Shown one piece after another: positions 39,287-50,654 of a stretch of DNA of 64,000 bases; position 1 is the stretch's first letter, and the number at the start of each line of letters is the position of its first letter. The translations under genes were made by a program, and so were the position numbers. The stretch is from Oscheius dolichura. Its lineage: Eukaryota; Nematoda; Chromadorea; Rhabditida; Rhabditidae. The stretch spans positions 5,580,001 through 5,644,000 of the forward strand of contig OW051492.1 of NCBI GenBank assembly GCA_932521035.1, given 5' to 3'. The notes beneath the pieces were generated by a model, which saw only the letters and a program-made list of their open reading frames with translations, ran no database searches and was not told the origin of the DNA.

Positions 39287-40400
39287 CTGCTGACGGTAGA
39301 CATCAACATCTTGTTTGGGAGGAAAAGTATGAATAGCCGGAGACACTTCCTTCTCCGAGGAGATCCCCTCATACCCCTCGTCCAGGTAGCCATCAATCAC
39401 GGCGAGGATGATGTGAACTCGGCACGGAATACCTTATTCGACCTGGAACATACAACCAAAAACCAAAGGCGAAGAGGTCATGTTCAGGGTGGCAGAGAGG
39501 GGGAGATGCACAAACAGTTGGGTGACTTTTCTGAAGGAGATCCCTTCCGGCCCACTTCGTCTGATATGAGTAATCCATCCCCCAGGTTGGCCTTTCATCT
39601 CATCCCAATTAACACTGCTCGACTTCTTTGAGTCCTCTCGGTTTTTGCAGGAGCTGCAAGGAAAGAAGTCCACCAATCGGCATAAAAGGGGAGCTCGGAT
39701 TATCTCGGATCCAAATTACACTTGATAATCTTTCTCAGCCGCTGGAAAGCCTCGTTCTCTGCTCGCCCGGGGGGAGAATTTCAAGCATGCCTTCCTTATC
39801 TCGGATTTCATATCCGAGGAAATTCATTTTCCCTGAGAGCCATAAAAATCAAGCAAACTACGGATAGGTTCAGTCTTTTTCGCCGGTACAAGTTCCCAGG
39901 TGGCTAACGTAATCAGCTGGGGATACTCTTACGTAGCTGATTTCTGGTGGCACTCATCATGGGGGACCGTAATCCAGCAACAGAATAAATTGGCCACATT
40001 CAGTCCGTTCCCATTCGACGTCAACGTTGTTTGCCAATAAATCAACGTGTGTTCAGGGAGGTCGTACTCTCTCTGGTCCGAACTCGCATCATCCACATCC
40101 GCCCGGCCATCCTCTCTTTTGGTTCTTGGTCATCCTCGTGTGCACGAGCTGCAAGACCAGGTCCCGGTCTACGGCGAGATTATTGCTGATAAGTGGATAA
40201 CCGACGTCAATCCGTACCCAATTACAACGGCCGACTCTTGGATGTGAACATGGGTGGTCCGAGGAAGGGGCCAGCAGGAGGAAGTGATGGGCACACGGAC
40301 ATCTTCTTCGGTCTCATTTAGGGCACTCCTCTGCACGAATAGGCTAGACAGAGGACACCTGCCCTTCTCCGGATAAACTAGCTTTCCTCTTCTTGAGGAT
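39287..40400 (-). CDS. unrecognised multi-exon gene (exon fragments)
   Basis: Several minus-strand frames look coding and end at plausible splice sites. At about 40400-40200 is GKLVYPEKGRCPLSSLFVQR to HVHIQESAVVIG. At about 40130-39935, in phase with it, is GRADVDDASSDQREYDLP to LFCCWITVPHDECHQKSA. At about 39660-39450 is GGWITHIRRSGPEGISF. At about 39420-39287 is IILAVIDGYLDEGYEGISS to DVYRQQ. The pieces contain cysteines and look extracellular, but start, stop and some joins were not found, and I recognise no domain. It could be one gene or two. Confidence 0.35.
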
Positions 40401-40736
40401 ACAGGGCGAGACACCTGAAAGGCCGACGGAGAAGCGGAAAATAGTTCAAGATCATCGGGCGAACAGGAGACTTTGCTCTCGCTGGCCGTCGGCTATCGTA
40501 TCATTCGAGAATGCCAGGATATGAGCCTAATGAAGTCCGTCAATGCGTCTTCTCACAGCCTTTGCTCCCTATTTTCGCAGGAATGATCAAAGGAAATTAC
40601 ACGGGAATCTACGCAGAGGGCCGGGTGTGCTCTCCCATGTCATCGAGTGTTTCCACCGAGGACAGGCCACGTTCGTGGAATATCGGAGAATGTGACACAC
40701 GGAATGTGGGGGAACGTTAGAATATATTTTATCGAA

Positions 40737-42470
40737 TCATTTGACGGCCCGAATCTTCATCCAGGTCTGCCGGGGATGGATGACCTCGTCGCCACCGTTG
40801 ACCACAAAGAACACGCCTGGAAGAGATCTATCTCGGAAGAAAGAGACCTACCGTAGCCGGTGTTCCAGTCGACGGGAGTATAGGCTCCGTTGAGAGTGGC
40901 CAGGGCACAGTTATACAGCCACCACCCCCTACAAATGTTGTCTTACCCGTGTTCTATTCCAGGCCTACCCCATTTGGTACTTGGTGACACAGTCCGGTCG
41001 AGGGTCATTTATCCGATCGACGGTGGAGAAGGGTGCCCCCGAGGAGTAGGTGATGTCGTACCTAAACGAACTCTTCTCTCAGAATACCCACAGTCCCCGT
41101 ACCACCCGTCGGAGGCGTTTCCCCGGACATTCTGCCAGTCGATGGACAGCCGCAGCCGGTAGTTGTCGTCCTCGGAAGCCAGCTAAAGAGCTAAGGTTAT
41201 TCCCGGGCACATTTCCCCGAATTATTCGTATCGGAAATGATAATATGGTTGTTAATGTAAGTGACATGATTAGGGAAGGACTCCCGGATGTGTATCTCCG
41301 TCTCATTCGGAGAGAGATCCGCTTCCTCGGGTTACGGTAATCTCTTGTCCTTCTACTCGAACTATCACCTGATCATGTGACCTGACATTTTCTTTGAAGA
41401 GAAATGTTCGAGGAGGGGGAGAATATTCAAAATTGTTGTTTTCTTTGAAGATTAAAGGGAGATGCGATTATCTTCTCAATCGGATAATCGGATCCCCTCG
41501 GCCGTGTAAACGGAAAAAAGGAAACTCAGGGGACTGACCTGGAACTGGTCATAGTCGTTCCACCAGAACTGATTAGCCCAGGCCGAGCCCGGGGTGCCGT
41601 CCTTGTTCATCTCTATCTTCAACGAGACACTCGAGTCCTTCGTCGACAGCTTGTGGATCAGCTCGTTGCCCATCCAGTAGTTGCCGGTCGCGTCTCCGAA
41701 CCCATTCTTGTAGTCGCTCCACTTCCTGTCCCAGAAGGATTCCGTCCCGTCCAACCGTCTAAAAGTGTCTTCATCCTCCCCTTCTAGATGACGAACTGTT
41801 GAATCAGCGTCCATCCTCCACCCTCCGTGGTCATGTCACAGTAGACCGTAGTGGCTGTGCTTTCTCCGGCGGCAATGGTGTAGAGGCCATCCCTGGAATT
41901 CGGTGTCCCTATAAAGGAGATCGCCTACTCTGTGAAGCCGGCGTTTTTCCAATCGAGGCAGTCGGTCATCTGCTTCGTCGTCTGGCATATGTAGCAGTAG
42001 CCGGTGTTGCCGGACACCGTCTTCCAAGTGCCTAAATATTGGTTGTTGAGATATGGAGGGAAGGGACAGACCAGTATAGAATCCCACGGAGACGTATGGC
42101 TCGGAAGAGTCGGGCTGGCCGGCCATCCAGTTGTTGTAATTGAAGGGAGTCCCGTCAGTCCAAGTACAGGTCCCGTGTTGGCAGACCCCTCCCGTGTAAT
42201 AGAACTGGCAATCAGTACTCTTGGCTAGGTCTAAACGGGCTATTCTCCAAAATTAAAAGACAGCCGGACTTGTGAGGTAGCTGGCCGTGAAGGCATTGTG
42301 GATGGAGACCAGGTGACCTCCTCTCTGGACACAGAAATGCTCGGCATCTTGCCAGTCCCTGAAAGGGATATGAGTGGGAATAGAAGGGAGAACTACAGTC
42401 GGGTTGTTTCGAGGTGAACGGTCTGCTGTTGTGCTCGAAGCAGAGGGAGGGCGACGAGGAGAGCCCACAT
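40737..42470 (-). CDS. secreted C-type lectin plus fibrinogen-related domain protein
   Basis: The ATG at 42470 gives a signal peptide (MWALLVALPLLRAQQQ). A C-type lectin domain follows: DWQDAEHFCVQRGGHLVSIH, CQHGTCTWTDGTPFNYNNW, AGQPDSSEP, then GYCYICQTTKQMTDC. A fibrinogen C-terminal domain comes next with its usual opening (GLYTIAAGESTATTVYCDM, EGGGWTLIQQF), middle (FWDRKWSDYKNGFGD, WMGNELIHKL, YRLRLSIDW) and end (GGWWLYNCALATLNG, TWMKIRAVK, stop at 40737). Both domains bind carbohydrate or acetyl groups in animal innate recognition. Exons are joined by introns of about 26-45 nt, with longer ones at about 41.2-41.5 kb. The 3' neighbour starts 92 bp upstream on the same strand. Confidence 0.85.
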
Positions 42471-42561
42471 CAGGCTGTGTCTTATCTAAGGGGTCATAAA
42501 AGTCGCTGAGGCAGTTCATGGAGACGAAAAGAAACAAAAAGACACAGACTTCATTGAATAT

Positions 42562-43271
42562 TTACAGGTTTCCCGACTCGATCAAGGACTCGAAAGCAGA
42601 GGAAATGTCCTCCCGGACTTTGGTATACGGGCCGCCGGGCGCGAAAAGATCGTCCAGCATCTTGGCATTCGTTAGGTGATCGAAGATGTGGTGGAGACGC
42701 CGGCTCGATTTGTCCGAGAGACGGAGGTCGACCAGCGGCTCGAGTGCGTCTTTGACGTGGTCCATTATACCCAGGTAGTACTCTCGATCGAAGGAGAAGG
42801 CGACCTAAAACAGGGTGAGCACCTGTCCCGATCCTGACCTTTTGGAAGGATACGGTAGTCACGGCCAGGGTGTGGAGACGCTTCTGGGCCGTGTCCAGAT
42901 GTTTCTCGTCTTCCGGCGAGAGCAGTCCATTCCTACCCATTATACACACTTTCACAGCCAATTTAATCATGTTTTTAACCACCTAAACGAGTCGTTTTTG
43001 GGGACAGGAAAGGGAAAGACCTTTTCGGCGTCCTTCTTTGGGTAGTAGTCCTTGAGCAGGGTGAACAGCCGGTCGAAGAGGACGTCGACCGTGTCGGGCA
43101 GGAAGAACTTGGTCACATTTCTACGGGAGACTGTTCTATTCAAAGGGAGGAGAGATACCTGGTCGCAAACTTGGAGGCGATCTTCTTCTGGGCCCGGACG
43201 GAGAGAGAGGCCGACGAGAAGGAGCCTCGGGCCAGCTGGGACGGGCCTTCGCCGACGCCGTTCTCCGGCAT
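42562..43271 (-). CDS. TNFAIP8-like (TIPE) protein
   Basis: Four exons, 43271-43159, 43120-43021, 42982-42839 and 42804-42562, give 199 aa exactly in frame. It matches the TNFAIP8 family throughout: SVRAQKKIASKFATR, DTVDVLFDRLFTLLKDY, VVKNMIKLAVKVCIMGRNG, LHTLAVTTVSFQ, RLHHIFDHL and the C-terminal LIESGNL. These proteins form an all-helical barrel that binds phosphoinositides and regulates inflammation and death in mammals. The length is typical (about 190-200). The gene ends 92 bp before the lectin-fibrinogen gene on the same strand. Confidence 0.9.
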
Positions 43272-44464
43272 GGCAGAAGGGGATAATGAGGACGAGCAGG
43301 AGATCAAAAACAGGTGGCCGGGGATGGGAGCGAACCACTAAAAGACGACGATGATCCTTTGTTGCCAGTGTTTATAAAAAGGACAACCAAAACATGGCAG
43401 GCTCCATAAGGGAACACGAGGTCGAGAAGACACGGCTGACATCTCGTATTAGGGGGACGGATGATATCCAAAAGGGAGACTCGGTAATTAGGGGAAGTAG
43501 ACGAGGGGGAAGGGCAAAAATGGAAGAGAGACGATTTGAATGCGGGGCCGGACCAGAAGGGCGGGATGTCTTTCATCTTCAAAAAAAACGAGACAATATA
43601 CGACCTTACGAGGAGCCGTTTTCGGAGAGAGGGAGGGGCGGGTATCCCCTAGGTATAGGTACGGAGGAGACTGTCGGAGAGGGTGAAAGTGACAGACGGA
43701 CGAGGTCGGAAAGGTCCGTATGCCATTAATGAGCGGGGCAGGGGAAGTGATTGGAAGATCTGTTAAGGACCGGTTCCCACGGTTGATAAACAGCCAATTC
43801 TCGCGGTTGTAAGTGACTCGTTGGCCAGACACCCGGTAGCCATACTAAGACCAAGAACAAATACGCCGACAGTCCTTTTATGGACTCGTGCGGGGGCTGT
43901 CCCCCTTGAACAGGATCGAGGAAAAGGAATTGGAGTTTTTCTTCAGAAGAGCCCCCCACGATGTTCCTCTCCACCCGACGACCCCTTTAATTTCCCCAGT
44001 GTGGCCAACAGCTTTCAGCCGCCGGAAATCGCAAGAAGTGAGTACGCCTGATTGCCTCACCGGCCATTCCAAGACCTCCTGAAGTCCCGCTGCGTTTTTC
44101 GATTTATTTTTGACACTCTCAAAAACAACGGCCTTCTATCCTCAGCTGCTTGTTTTATCTCTCCCCTTGTCTATAATTTATATCCAACAGCTGCTCGTCT
44201 CCTTTGTTCCTTTTCCCCATTTCTCTCGGTTAATCCTTTTTTTTTCACCGTGTGACCTTTTGCCATAATTCTTCCATAAAATAAAGAACTCATTAAAACA
44301 TATGAACCTTGAGATAACTGGTAATAAAGGCGCCAACTGGCAGCAAAAGCGCCTCCAGGCTGGTGTGGGATTACACCAGCCCCCGAGTTATTGATTCCTG
44401 CCGGCTGGACCTGGTCCCCTTATTTTGACTACTTATTATTATTCACTATATTACAGTAACTCCA
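43272..44464. other. 1.2-kb divergent intergenic stretch across a composition boundary
   Basis: Lies between divergently transcribed TNFAIP8-like (minus) and CIB2 (plus). Its left part is GC-rich, its right part (from about 44.1 kb) AT-rich. No coding support. Confidence 0.4.
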
Positions 44465-45248
44465 ATGGGGAACAGTGGAAGCTCCTTGTCAGACCTGAAT
44501 CTTTTTTCAAAAGGAGGCGTTTTTACAAGGGAACAGCTCGATGAATATCAGGTAGTCCTTCCCTATGGCGATAATATTCCCATTGTCAGGATTGTACATT
44601 TTTCACTCGGAAGGATATTATTAGATTGTATAAAAGGTTTTATGCCTTGAATCCACAAAAGGTGCCCACCAATATGCAAGGAAATAGGCCAAGCATTGTA
44701 GCATTGACTTTTGAAGAAATTGAAAGGATGCCTGAGCTCAGAGTAAGTGAAGCAGAATAATTCTTCAGAAGAGATTTTAGGAAAACCCATTTCGACGAAG
44801 AATTTGTGAAGTTTTTTCGGAAGATGGCAGAGGAAATTTAACGTTTGATGATTTTCTGGACATGTTCAGTGTCTTTTCTGAAATGGCCCCACTACAACTA
44901 AAGTTAAAATATGCGTTCAGAATATACGGTACACATGTTTTATACACAATCTAACTGTTGTTTGTAAAGATTATGATGGCGATGATCATTTGGGCCACGA
45001 TGATCTGTCAAAAATGATCAGAAGTTTGACTCGAGATGAGTTATCAGACGAAGAAGTGGAGTTCATTATAGAACGTGTAAGTGTTTCGAATAACCTTCTC
45101 CAATACCTGTTTTACTTTTTATGAAGAAGCGTTTTAGATAATAGAAGAAGCAGACCTGGATGGAGACGATCGAATTAATTACGCCGAATTTGAGCACGTT
45201 GTTTCCCGTTCTCCTGATTTCATTCGTACTTTCCACATTCGGATATGA
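44465..45248 (+). CDS. cib2: calcium and integrin-binding protein, CIB2-like
   Basis: Exons 44465-44551, 44590-44742, 44781-44928, 44970-45076 and 45138-45248 total 606 nt, 201 aa, in frame. MGNSGSS carries the N-myristoylation glycine. [43 protein letters not shown] and [12 protein letters not shown] are CIB hallmarks. EF-hand 3 ([12 protein letters not shown]) ends in Asp and EF-hand 4 ([12 protein letters not shown]) in Glu, as in vertebrate CIBs. CIB2/3 proteins bind integrin tails and mechanotransduction channels. It is converging with STOML2: the two stops are 80 bp apart. The C terminus is full length. Confidence 0.95.
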
Positions 45249-45309
45249 TCAACGCCTTTCAAAATGAGAAAATTTATCTCTCCGTAACCGGTTGAAATGA
45301 AAAAATAAC

Positions 45310-45320
45310 AAACAAATAAA
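45310..45320 (+). terminator. polyadenylation signal of the CIB2 gene
   Basis: An AATAAA lies about 65 nt after the CIB2 stop, inside the 80-bp convergent interval with STOML2. Confidence 0.45.
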
Positions 45321-45327
45321 AATGAGA

Positions 45328-46594
45328 TCATAACTTTGTCTTGCCTGTTTTAATCGATTCATATACTGCAAGGGCTTGTGTTACCATAGCACTTGGTTCT
45401 GACATATTCGCCGGTAAAACAACAGTGTTAGTCTCCTTAGCAAGCTTGCTGAATGCGTCAACATATTTCTCCGCGATCGTCAATGCAACTGCTCCGCTTG
45501 ACTGCTAAATATAATTTTTATAAGTTGCTCGGAGAAGAAAAAAATTATCTTATACCTTATGTTCTAAAGAGTCAGATATCATAGCAATTGCTTGTGCTCT
45601 CGCTTCAGCATTTATACGAAGAGCTTCAGCTTCTCCTCGGGCAACGTTAATCTGCTCCGTTTCCTGGGCCTCCGAAGCCAAAATCTGAGCCTTCTTTTCT
45701 CCTTCAGCTCGATTAACAGCTGCGTCTCTATTGAAGATTATATGAGTCTTAAAAAAGGGGTTCTTACCTATGCCCTTCAGATTCCAGAATGGAAGCTCGC
45801 TTACGCCGTTCAGCCTCAACTTGCATTTGCATTGCTTCTTGAATTTTTTCAGGCATTCGCATATCACCTGTAAAATGAAACGAACCATGCAAAACGGAAA
45901 AAAACGAACGTATTTCATACCGCAAACATGTGATACCCCAAGGTTCTGCTGCTTTGTTTATTGCTTCTACAATAGAGACGTTTAATGTTTCTCGTTCTTT
46001 AAAAACCATGTCTAGGCTAATTTTTCCTACCTAAAGGTAACGACGTCACGCAAAAAAATGTTTATAAAAATACCTCCGATCTCATCGTAGTCTGTGCAAG
46101 TTGTGTGACGGCAAATTCCGGGTCGTCAACACCATATGATGCCTGGAAAATTATCTAAAAGTATTACTGATCGACGTACCTTATATGCATCAAAAATTCT
46201 AAGATATAGAACTCCATCTAACTGCAATTGAACATTATCGAGAGTGATCGCTCCTTGTTGAGGAATTTCTATTGCTATTTCTTTCAAGCTTTGCACAAAT
46301 TTAATTCTATCTACAATAGGGAGAAGAAAATTTAGCCCCTAAAGCTAAAAGTCAAAGGCAACTGTATGGCTTACAGGCTCCAGAATTTTATAAAAACGCC
46401 CCATTCGTTCTACAACCCATGCTTCTTGTTGTGGTACAAAATTTATAATAGTATTTGTCGCATGGATATGACGAGCATCGTTGCGATAAAGTAATCTATG
46501 GCATCTGTGAATACAACAATGAGATATAGAAATTTGCTTACCGCGGGCTAACGGCCAGTCGTTGAAGTACAGCAATTCTTCCAATACTTCCCAT
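45328..46594 (-). CDS. stoml2: mitochondrial stomatin-like protein 2
   Basis: The ATG at 46594 starts MGSIGRIAVLQRLAVSPR, a basic, Arg-containing presequence-like N terminus. The SPFH core follows: INFVPQQEAWVVERMGRF, LEPGLNFLLPIVDRI, AITLDNVQLQLDGVLYLRI and AVTQLAQTTMRSEVGKISLD. A coiled, Glu/Ala-rich C-terminal half (AEGEKKAQILASEAQE, GEAEALRINAEARAQAI) and VTQALAVYESI complete it. STOML2 scaffolds prohibitin and cardiolipin in the mitochondrial inner membrane. About nine exons with introns of roughly 35-75 nt. Sequence and order are complete. Divergent from FCF1 with 245 bp between the starts. Confidence 0.94.
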
Positions 46595-46839
46595 TTACCT
46601 AAACATTTATAGAATATAAATAAGCAAGATAAAGAGACAGCGTCAGAAAATGATGCAACACTGAAGAGGAATGGTTAGAAATTTTGAAATTTTTGGAGCT
46701 TATTTTGCCTACTGTACAAGCAAAAATAAAACGCCAAAAGGAACACGAGCGCGTCTCATCCATAAATTTCACTCCCGTTTTCTCTATCCCACAGCATTTC
46801 TTTTGATATTCATTTCTGGTTTTAGTTTCTGTTTCAGCA
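46595..46839. promoter_or_regulatory. bidirectional promoter of STOML2 and FCF1
   Basis: 245 bp between divergent start codons of two cell-maintenance genes, with a GTTTCAG 3' splice-like site 3 bp before the FCF1 ATG that could be a trans-splice acceptor or end a 5' UTR intron. Confidence 0.5.
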
Positions 46840-47633
46840 ATGGGAAAAGTAAAGAAGGCTGCAAAATTCGCTAAAAGAACAGCTTGTTCTAAACTTATAA
46901 AACCGACAGATGCAAGAATGTAGGTTTTCTTGCATTTTTTTAAAGTTTCTGGTTAACTTTTTCAGAAAAGAAGAAAACAGAGTTATAAAGAAGACTAAAA
47001 AAGAAGATGAAAATGAGCTAAAAATTGTAGAAGCGTAAGCATTTCCGATTCCTTTTGAAACTATAGATTCCAGACCTAAAGTATCTTCTGCAATGTTCTT
47101 GAGATACAATACCCAATTAGGCCCACCATTTCATGTACTGGTTGATACAAACTTTCTAAATTTTTCTATAAAAAACAGGATTGACCCAATGACGGGTTTC
47201 ATGGATTGTCTCTATGCGAAAGGTGGCTTATTCTTTTACATAACTTCATGTTTTAGTTTTTTAGTGATACCGTACATAACGGATTGTGTTATTGGCGAGC
47301 TGGAAAAGGCTGGACATAGATTTAGAATTGCCCTAAAAATCATAAAAGATGAACGTTTCCAAAGGTTGAAGTGTGACCATAAAGGAGTTTACGCTGACGA
47401 CTGTCTTGTTCAAAGAGTGACACAAGTAAGTTTGCTTATTTTGATAAGTGACGCTTTCTATGTTTTTCTTTCTATACATGTTCATTTAGCATAAATGTTA
47501 CATTGTCGCTACTTGTGATCGTGATTTAAAACGAAGAATTCGTAAGATTCCGGGAGTTCCTATAATGTATCTCTCTGGCCATCGCTATTCCATCGAACGA
47601 ATGCCAGATGCTTATGGAGCACCTGTTCAGTAA
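46840..47633 (+). CDS. fcf1: rRNA-processing PIN-domain nuclease FCF1/UTP24
   Basis: Starts [19 protein letters not shown], the basic tail of FCF1, and ends [20 protein letters not shown] then AYGAPVQ. The PIN domain is intact, with acidic positions in [43 protein letters not shown] and [15 protein letters not shown]1/UTP24 cuts pre-rRNA at the 5' end of 18S (sites A1/A2) in the small-subunit processome. About five or six exons; an intron near 47.22-47.27 kb separates CLYAK from IPYITDC. Full family length (about 200). Codon use is AT-rich, unlike the syntrophin gene next door. Confidence 0.95.
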
Positions 47634-47875
47634 TTGTACTTCTTGTTTGGTTGAGTTTGTTGTTTTCATTGGTTTCGCTGTTGTTACATCTAATTTGTTG
47701 CAGAATATTCGATATAAAGGTTTCAACAAACAAATTGAACTGAATAAATTTTTATTAGATAAAATTCTCTGGAGAAAGATCTGAAAAGTTTATTTGATGA
47801 TGATATTCCGAAAGTTTGGCATTTTTATATCTGAAACACGTGAGCTTTTCGTGGAATATGGAATATACCCCGTAA

Positions 47876-49842
47876 TTAAGCATATAAACCGAGGCGATAT
47901 ACTTTTGTGGCAAGGAAAGAGTGTAAAATAAAGACGACGGGCTTAGCAGATGTGATGAGGTCCACTTCCTGGAGATCAGTATGAAAATGCAGAATGGTTG
48001 CTACCTGTTCTCCAGTAGGTGGCCCAAAGTCGATCCAAAGAAACCGATTGCCATCATCTCCAGTGGCCCGGACAGCTTCGAATGGGTGTTGCCAAAGCAC
48101 TTCTCCTCCCGTAGTGCAAAGCATAATCCCCGAGTCTAGATTGATTATCAATTCGCAGTTCTCCCCTCTCCAGACACAAGGAGCGGATACCTCAAGAAAA
48201 TAAATTTGCTCAAAAAAGGCTAAAAATACCTGGGAGGTCTCCTCACAAGCTTCATATGTCCCGAGAACCAGTGCCCGCACCCATCTGGCCAAATCCGAGT
48301 GTGTCTCCACCTTTAGCATCTGTGTTCTCACGCCCTCCTGGGTGCCTGTCCTCAGTTTCATTGATATCACATCAGACAAGCCTATAACATTTTACTAACC
48401 CATAGATCAGGTGGCACCTTTCATGATGGGAGCACTCCTGGAAGTGGTTTGGACGACCCTGGTGGCCACGAGGGGCCGTGTCAGCCGGGGTTCGGCCCAC
48501 TCGCCTTTGAGTTGCGGGACTGCGTCGTAGAAGAGAATCTCTGACTGCGTAAGGGTTACGAAACGTGGCTGCCACATTATCAGACCATCTTCCATTATCT
48601 AAACTGTCCAAATACTCGCCGTCCTCGCGTCCGCCCCACCTGTTCCGAGACCCAGCCCATTTTCCTCACTTGCGGATGTCCACCCAGCATTAGATTCACC
48701 TGAACCCGGTGCTCTGTTGACTCGGCGTGTTTACCTGGGCCAGGGCCTGAGTAAGTAGATTGTTCGTACACGTGTGAACCGCCTCGAACCAGGAGTCTGT
48801 GTCGGCCGCGGAGGAGCAGCGAAATGCCAGGGCGTAGCGGCCCGATGGGCTCCGGATCTGTTTCCCCTTGTTTTCTATTTCTAGATTGAGACCAACCTCG
48901 AAGATCCGTCCCTCGGCGTCAGCGTCTATCCCGGCCCGCGTCACGTAGGCCAGCTTCAGCCCAATCGTCCTTATCCTGTCGTGAACCTCATCGTCCCAGG
49001 CGATCTTCTCTATCACGTTGTCCCGCTTCATGATCTCCTCCTTCCTGTATTGCACTGAAACGGCTCGTTCCTTTTTCATATTCGCTGCCGCCTCCCCCTT
49101 TTCGAAAATAACGAACCGTGTAGATCGACGACCCTGCCGGCCCTTTTGAGTGCCCGGACGGCCTCGTCGTGGGTGGCGTCGATGAGACTGTCGCCGTTGA
49201 CGGCGAGGATGGCGTCGCCCACGAAGAGTTCGCCCGTCTGGTCGGCGGCCATCCCTTTGAAGATCTTGCTGGAATGTGTTCTGTCTATTTCTCCCCTCGG
49301 CCATCCCCCACCTGATAATTATGGGCATGTGGTTGTCCCGACCGCCCTTGATGCTGATGCCCAGCCCGTTGCCGTCGTACTTGACCACCCGAACGGTCCT
49401 CTTCTCTGACTCTAGGTCATGTGTCGTGTCGCTGTCCACCGTCTGCAAGAGGACCCTTGTTCCCATGTCAATTACCCGATGTGTGTTTCTGATTGGATTA
49501 CCCACGTCCCTTTACCCTCGACCGAATATTCCATTAGGTCCCAGAGAGTCTATATTTCACGCGGCTGACAGACGTGAGCCGGCCTTTTCGAAATTTATGA
49601 CACGGGCCCGTTCTCTCGGTTGGCACATTCTGTGACTGTTTGGAGCCCTATAAACACGGGGAAACAAGAGATTAGGCACGTCACAGGCCGGCCTGTGAAG
49701 TGCGTCAGAGACGATCCCCTCCCAAGGGGGCTATTTGCATAGACGGCAGACTGACCTGGAGGGTGATGGCCGTGGGGTCGAGAGTGACCAGTACGCGATG
49801 CCATTGTTGCTGGACGAGGACATCGAGGAGGCCACAGCGCAT
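47876..49842 (-). CDS. stn-1: syntrophin, alpha/beta type
   Basis: The ATG at 49842 gives the first half of PH1 ([20 protein letters not shown]). A PDZ domain follows ([38 protein letters not shown]), then the second PH1 half ([19 protein letters not shown]). PH2 comes next ([24 protein letters not shown]-like [23 protein letters not shown]), and the syntrophin-unique domain ([37 protein letters not shown]) ends at 47876. Syntrophins are adaptors of the dystrophin complex; the PDZ domain holds channels and kinases. The split-PH/PDZ/PH2/SU order is complete. Closer to alpha/beta than gamma by the PDZ motif. Exons have GC-rich codons. Confidence 0.93.
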
Positions 49843-50654
49843 GGCCGAGTGTCGAGTGTCTGCGTCCCTACCCGGCGGGCTCTCTCAATGGCTTTTTCCC
49901 TCCCTTTTAACAGCACGATTAGCCGGCCGACGAGTCCGTGGCGCGTGGACGACGGCAGCGAGGTTATGCCACCCGATTAGTGCCCGATACGGGCCTTTTC
50001 GAGACTTCTCGACTAATTAGCCAGCTGACTGGGGTGGCGCGGCCGGCTGTCTCCTCCTCCTCCTCCCTATTATCCTCTCTTCTATTACTTCTTTTATTAT
50101 AATAGTCGAGTGGCAGGTGGATACGGACGAGAGACGAGGAAGAAGGTGTCCGTCCGTCCTCCGCGGTTCACTTTCCATTACACCGCGAGGCTCATGCTCT
50201 CGACAGATGTCCTTCCTGCCAATCCCCCTCTTTGTATTGCCACACTCTCGGCGTCTCCTCCGTTTCCTCATACCCCGAGCCCTTCATCCTCCCTATTCGG
50301 AGGGTAACATCACGTGACCGGCCGAGTCCTCGTCCCGCCTTGCCTAGATGTTTCCCGTTGTTTATAACCGGCGTCTGGAGAGATCTTCCCCCGGGTGCAG
50401 GTGTCCTTGATTTCTTGTTTTTTTCCGCGTTCCTCTGCTTTTCGTCTGGCCCTCCGAAGGTCTTTGCTCGCGCCGTTCCGTTGTTTGGCTGGTTATTCTG
50501 TTGTTGCGCCCCGCTGCGAGGAGGTTTCGTCCCGTATTGATCTTCATATCCTGTCCTCTCTTTTTTCCCTTTTCCATTCGATTTCTCCCTTTAAATATTA
50601 ATAACGGAAACCTTCACAGGGTCACCCGAGTCCCCAGCCGCCTGCCCGCCACAG
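49843..50654. other. 810-bp divergent intergenic stretch
   Basis: Separates the starts of syntrophin (minus) and IP6K (plus). Pyrimidine-rich tracts on the plus strand, no coding support. Confidence 0.4.
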
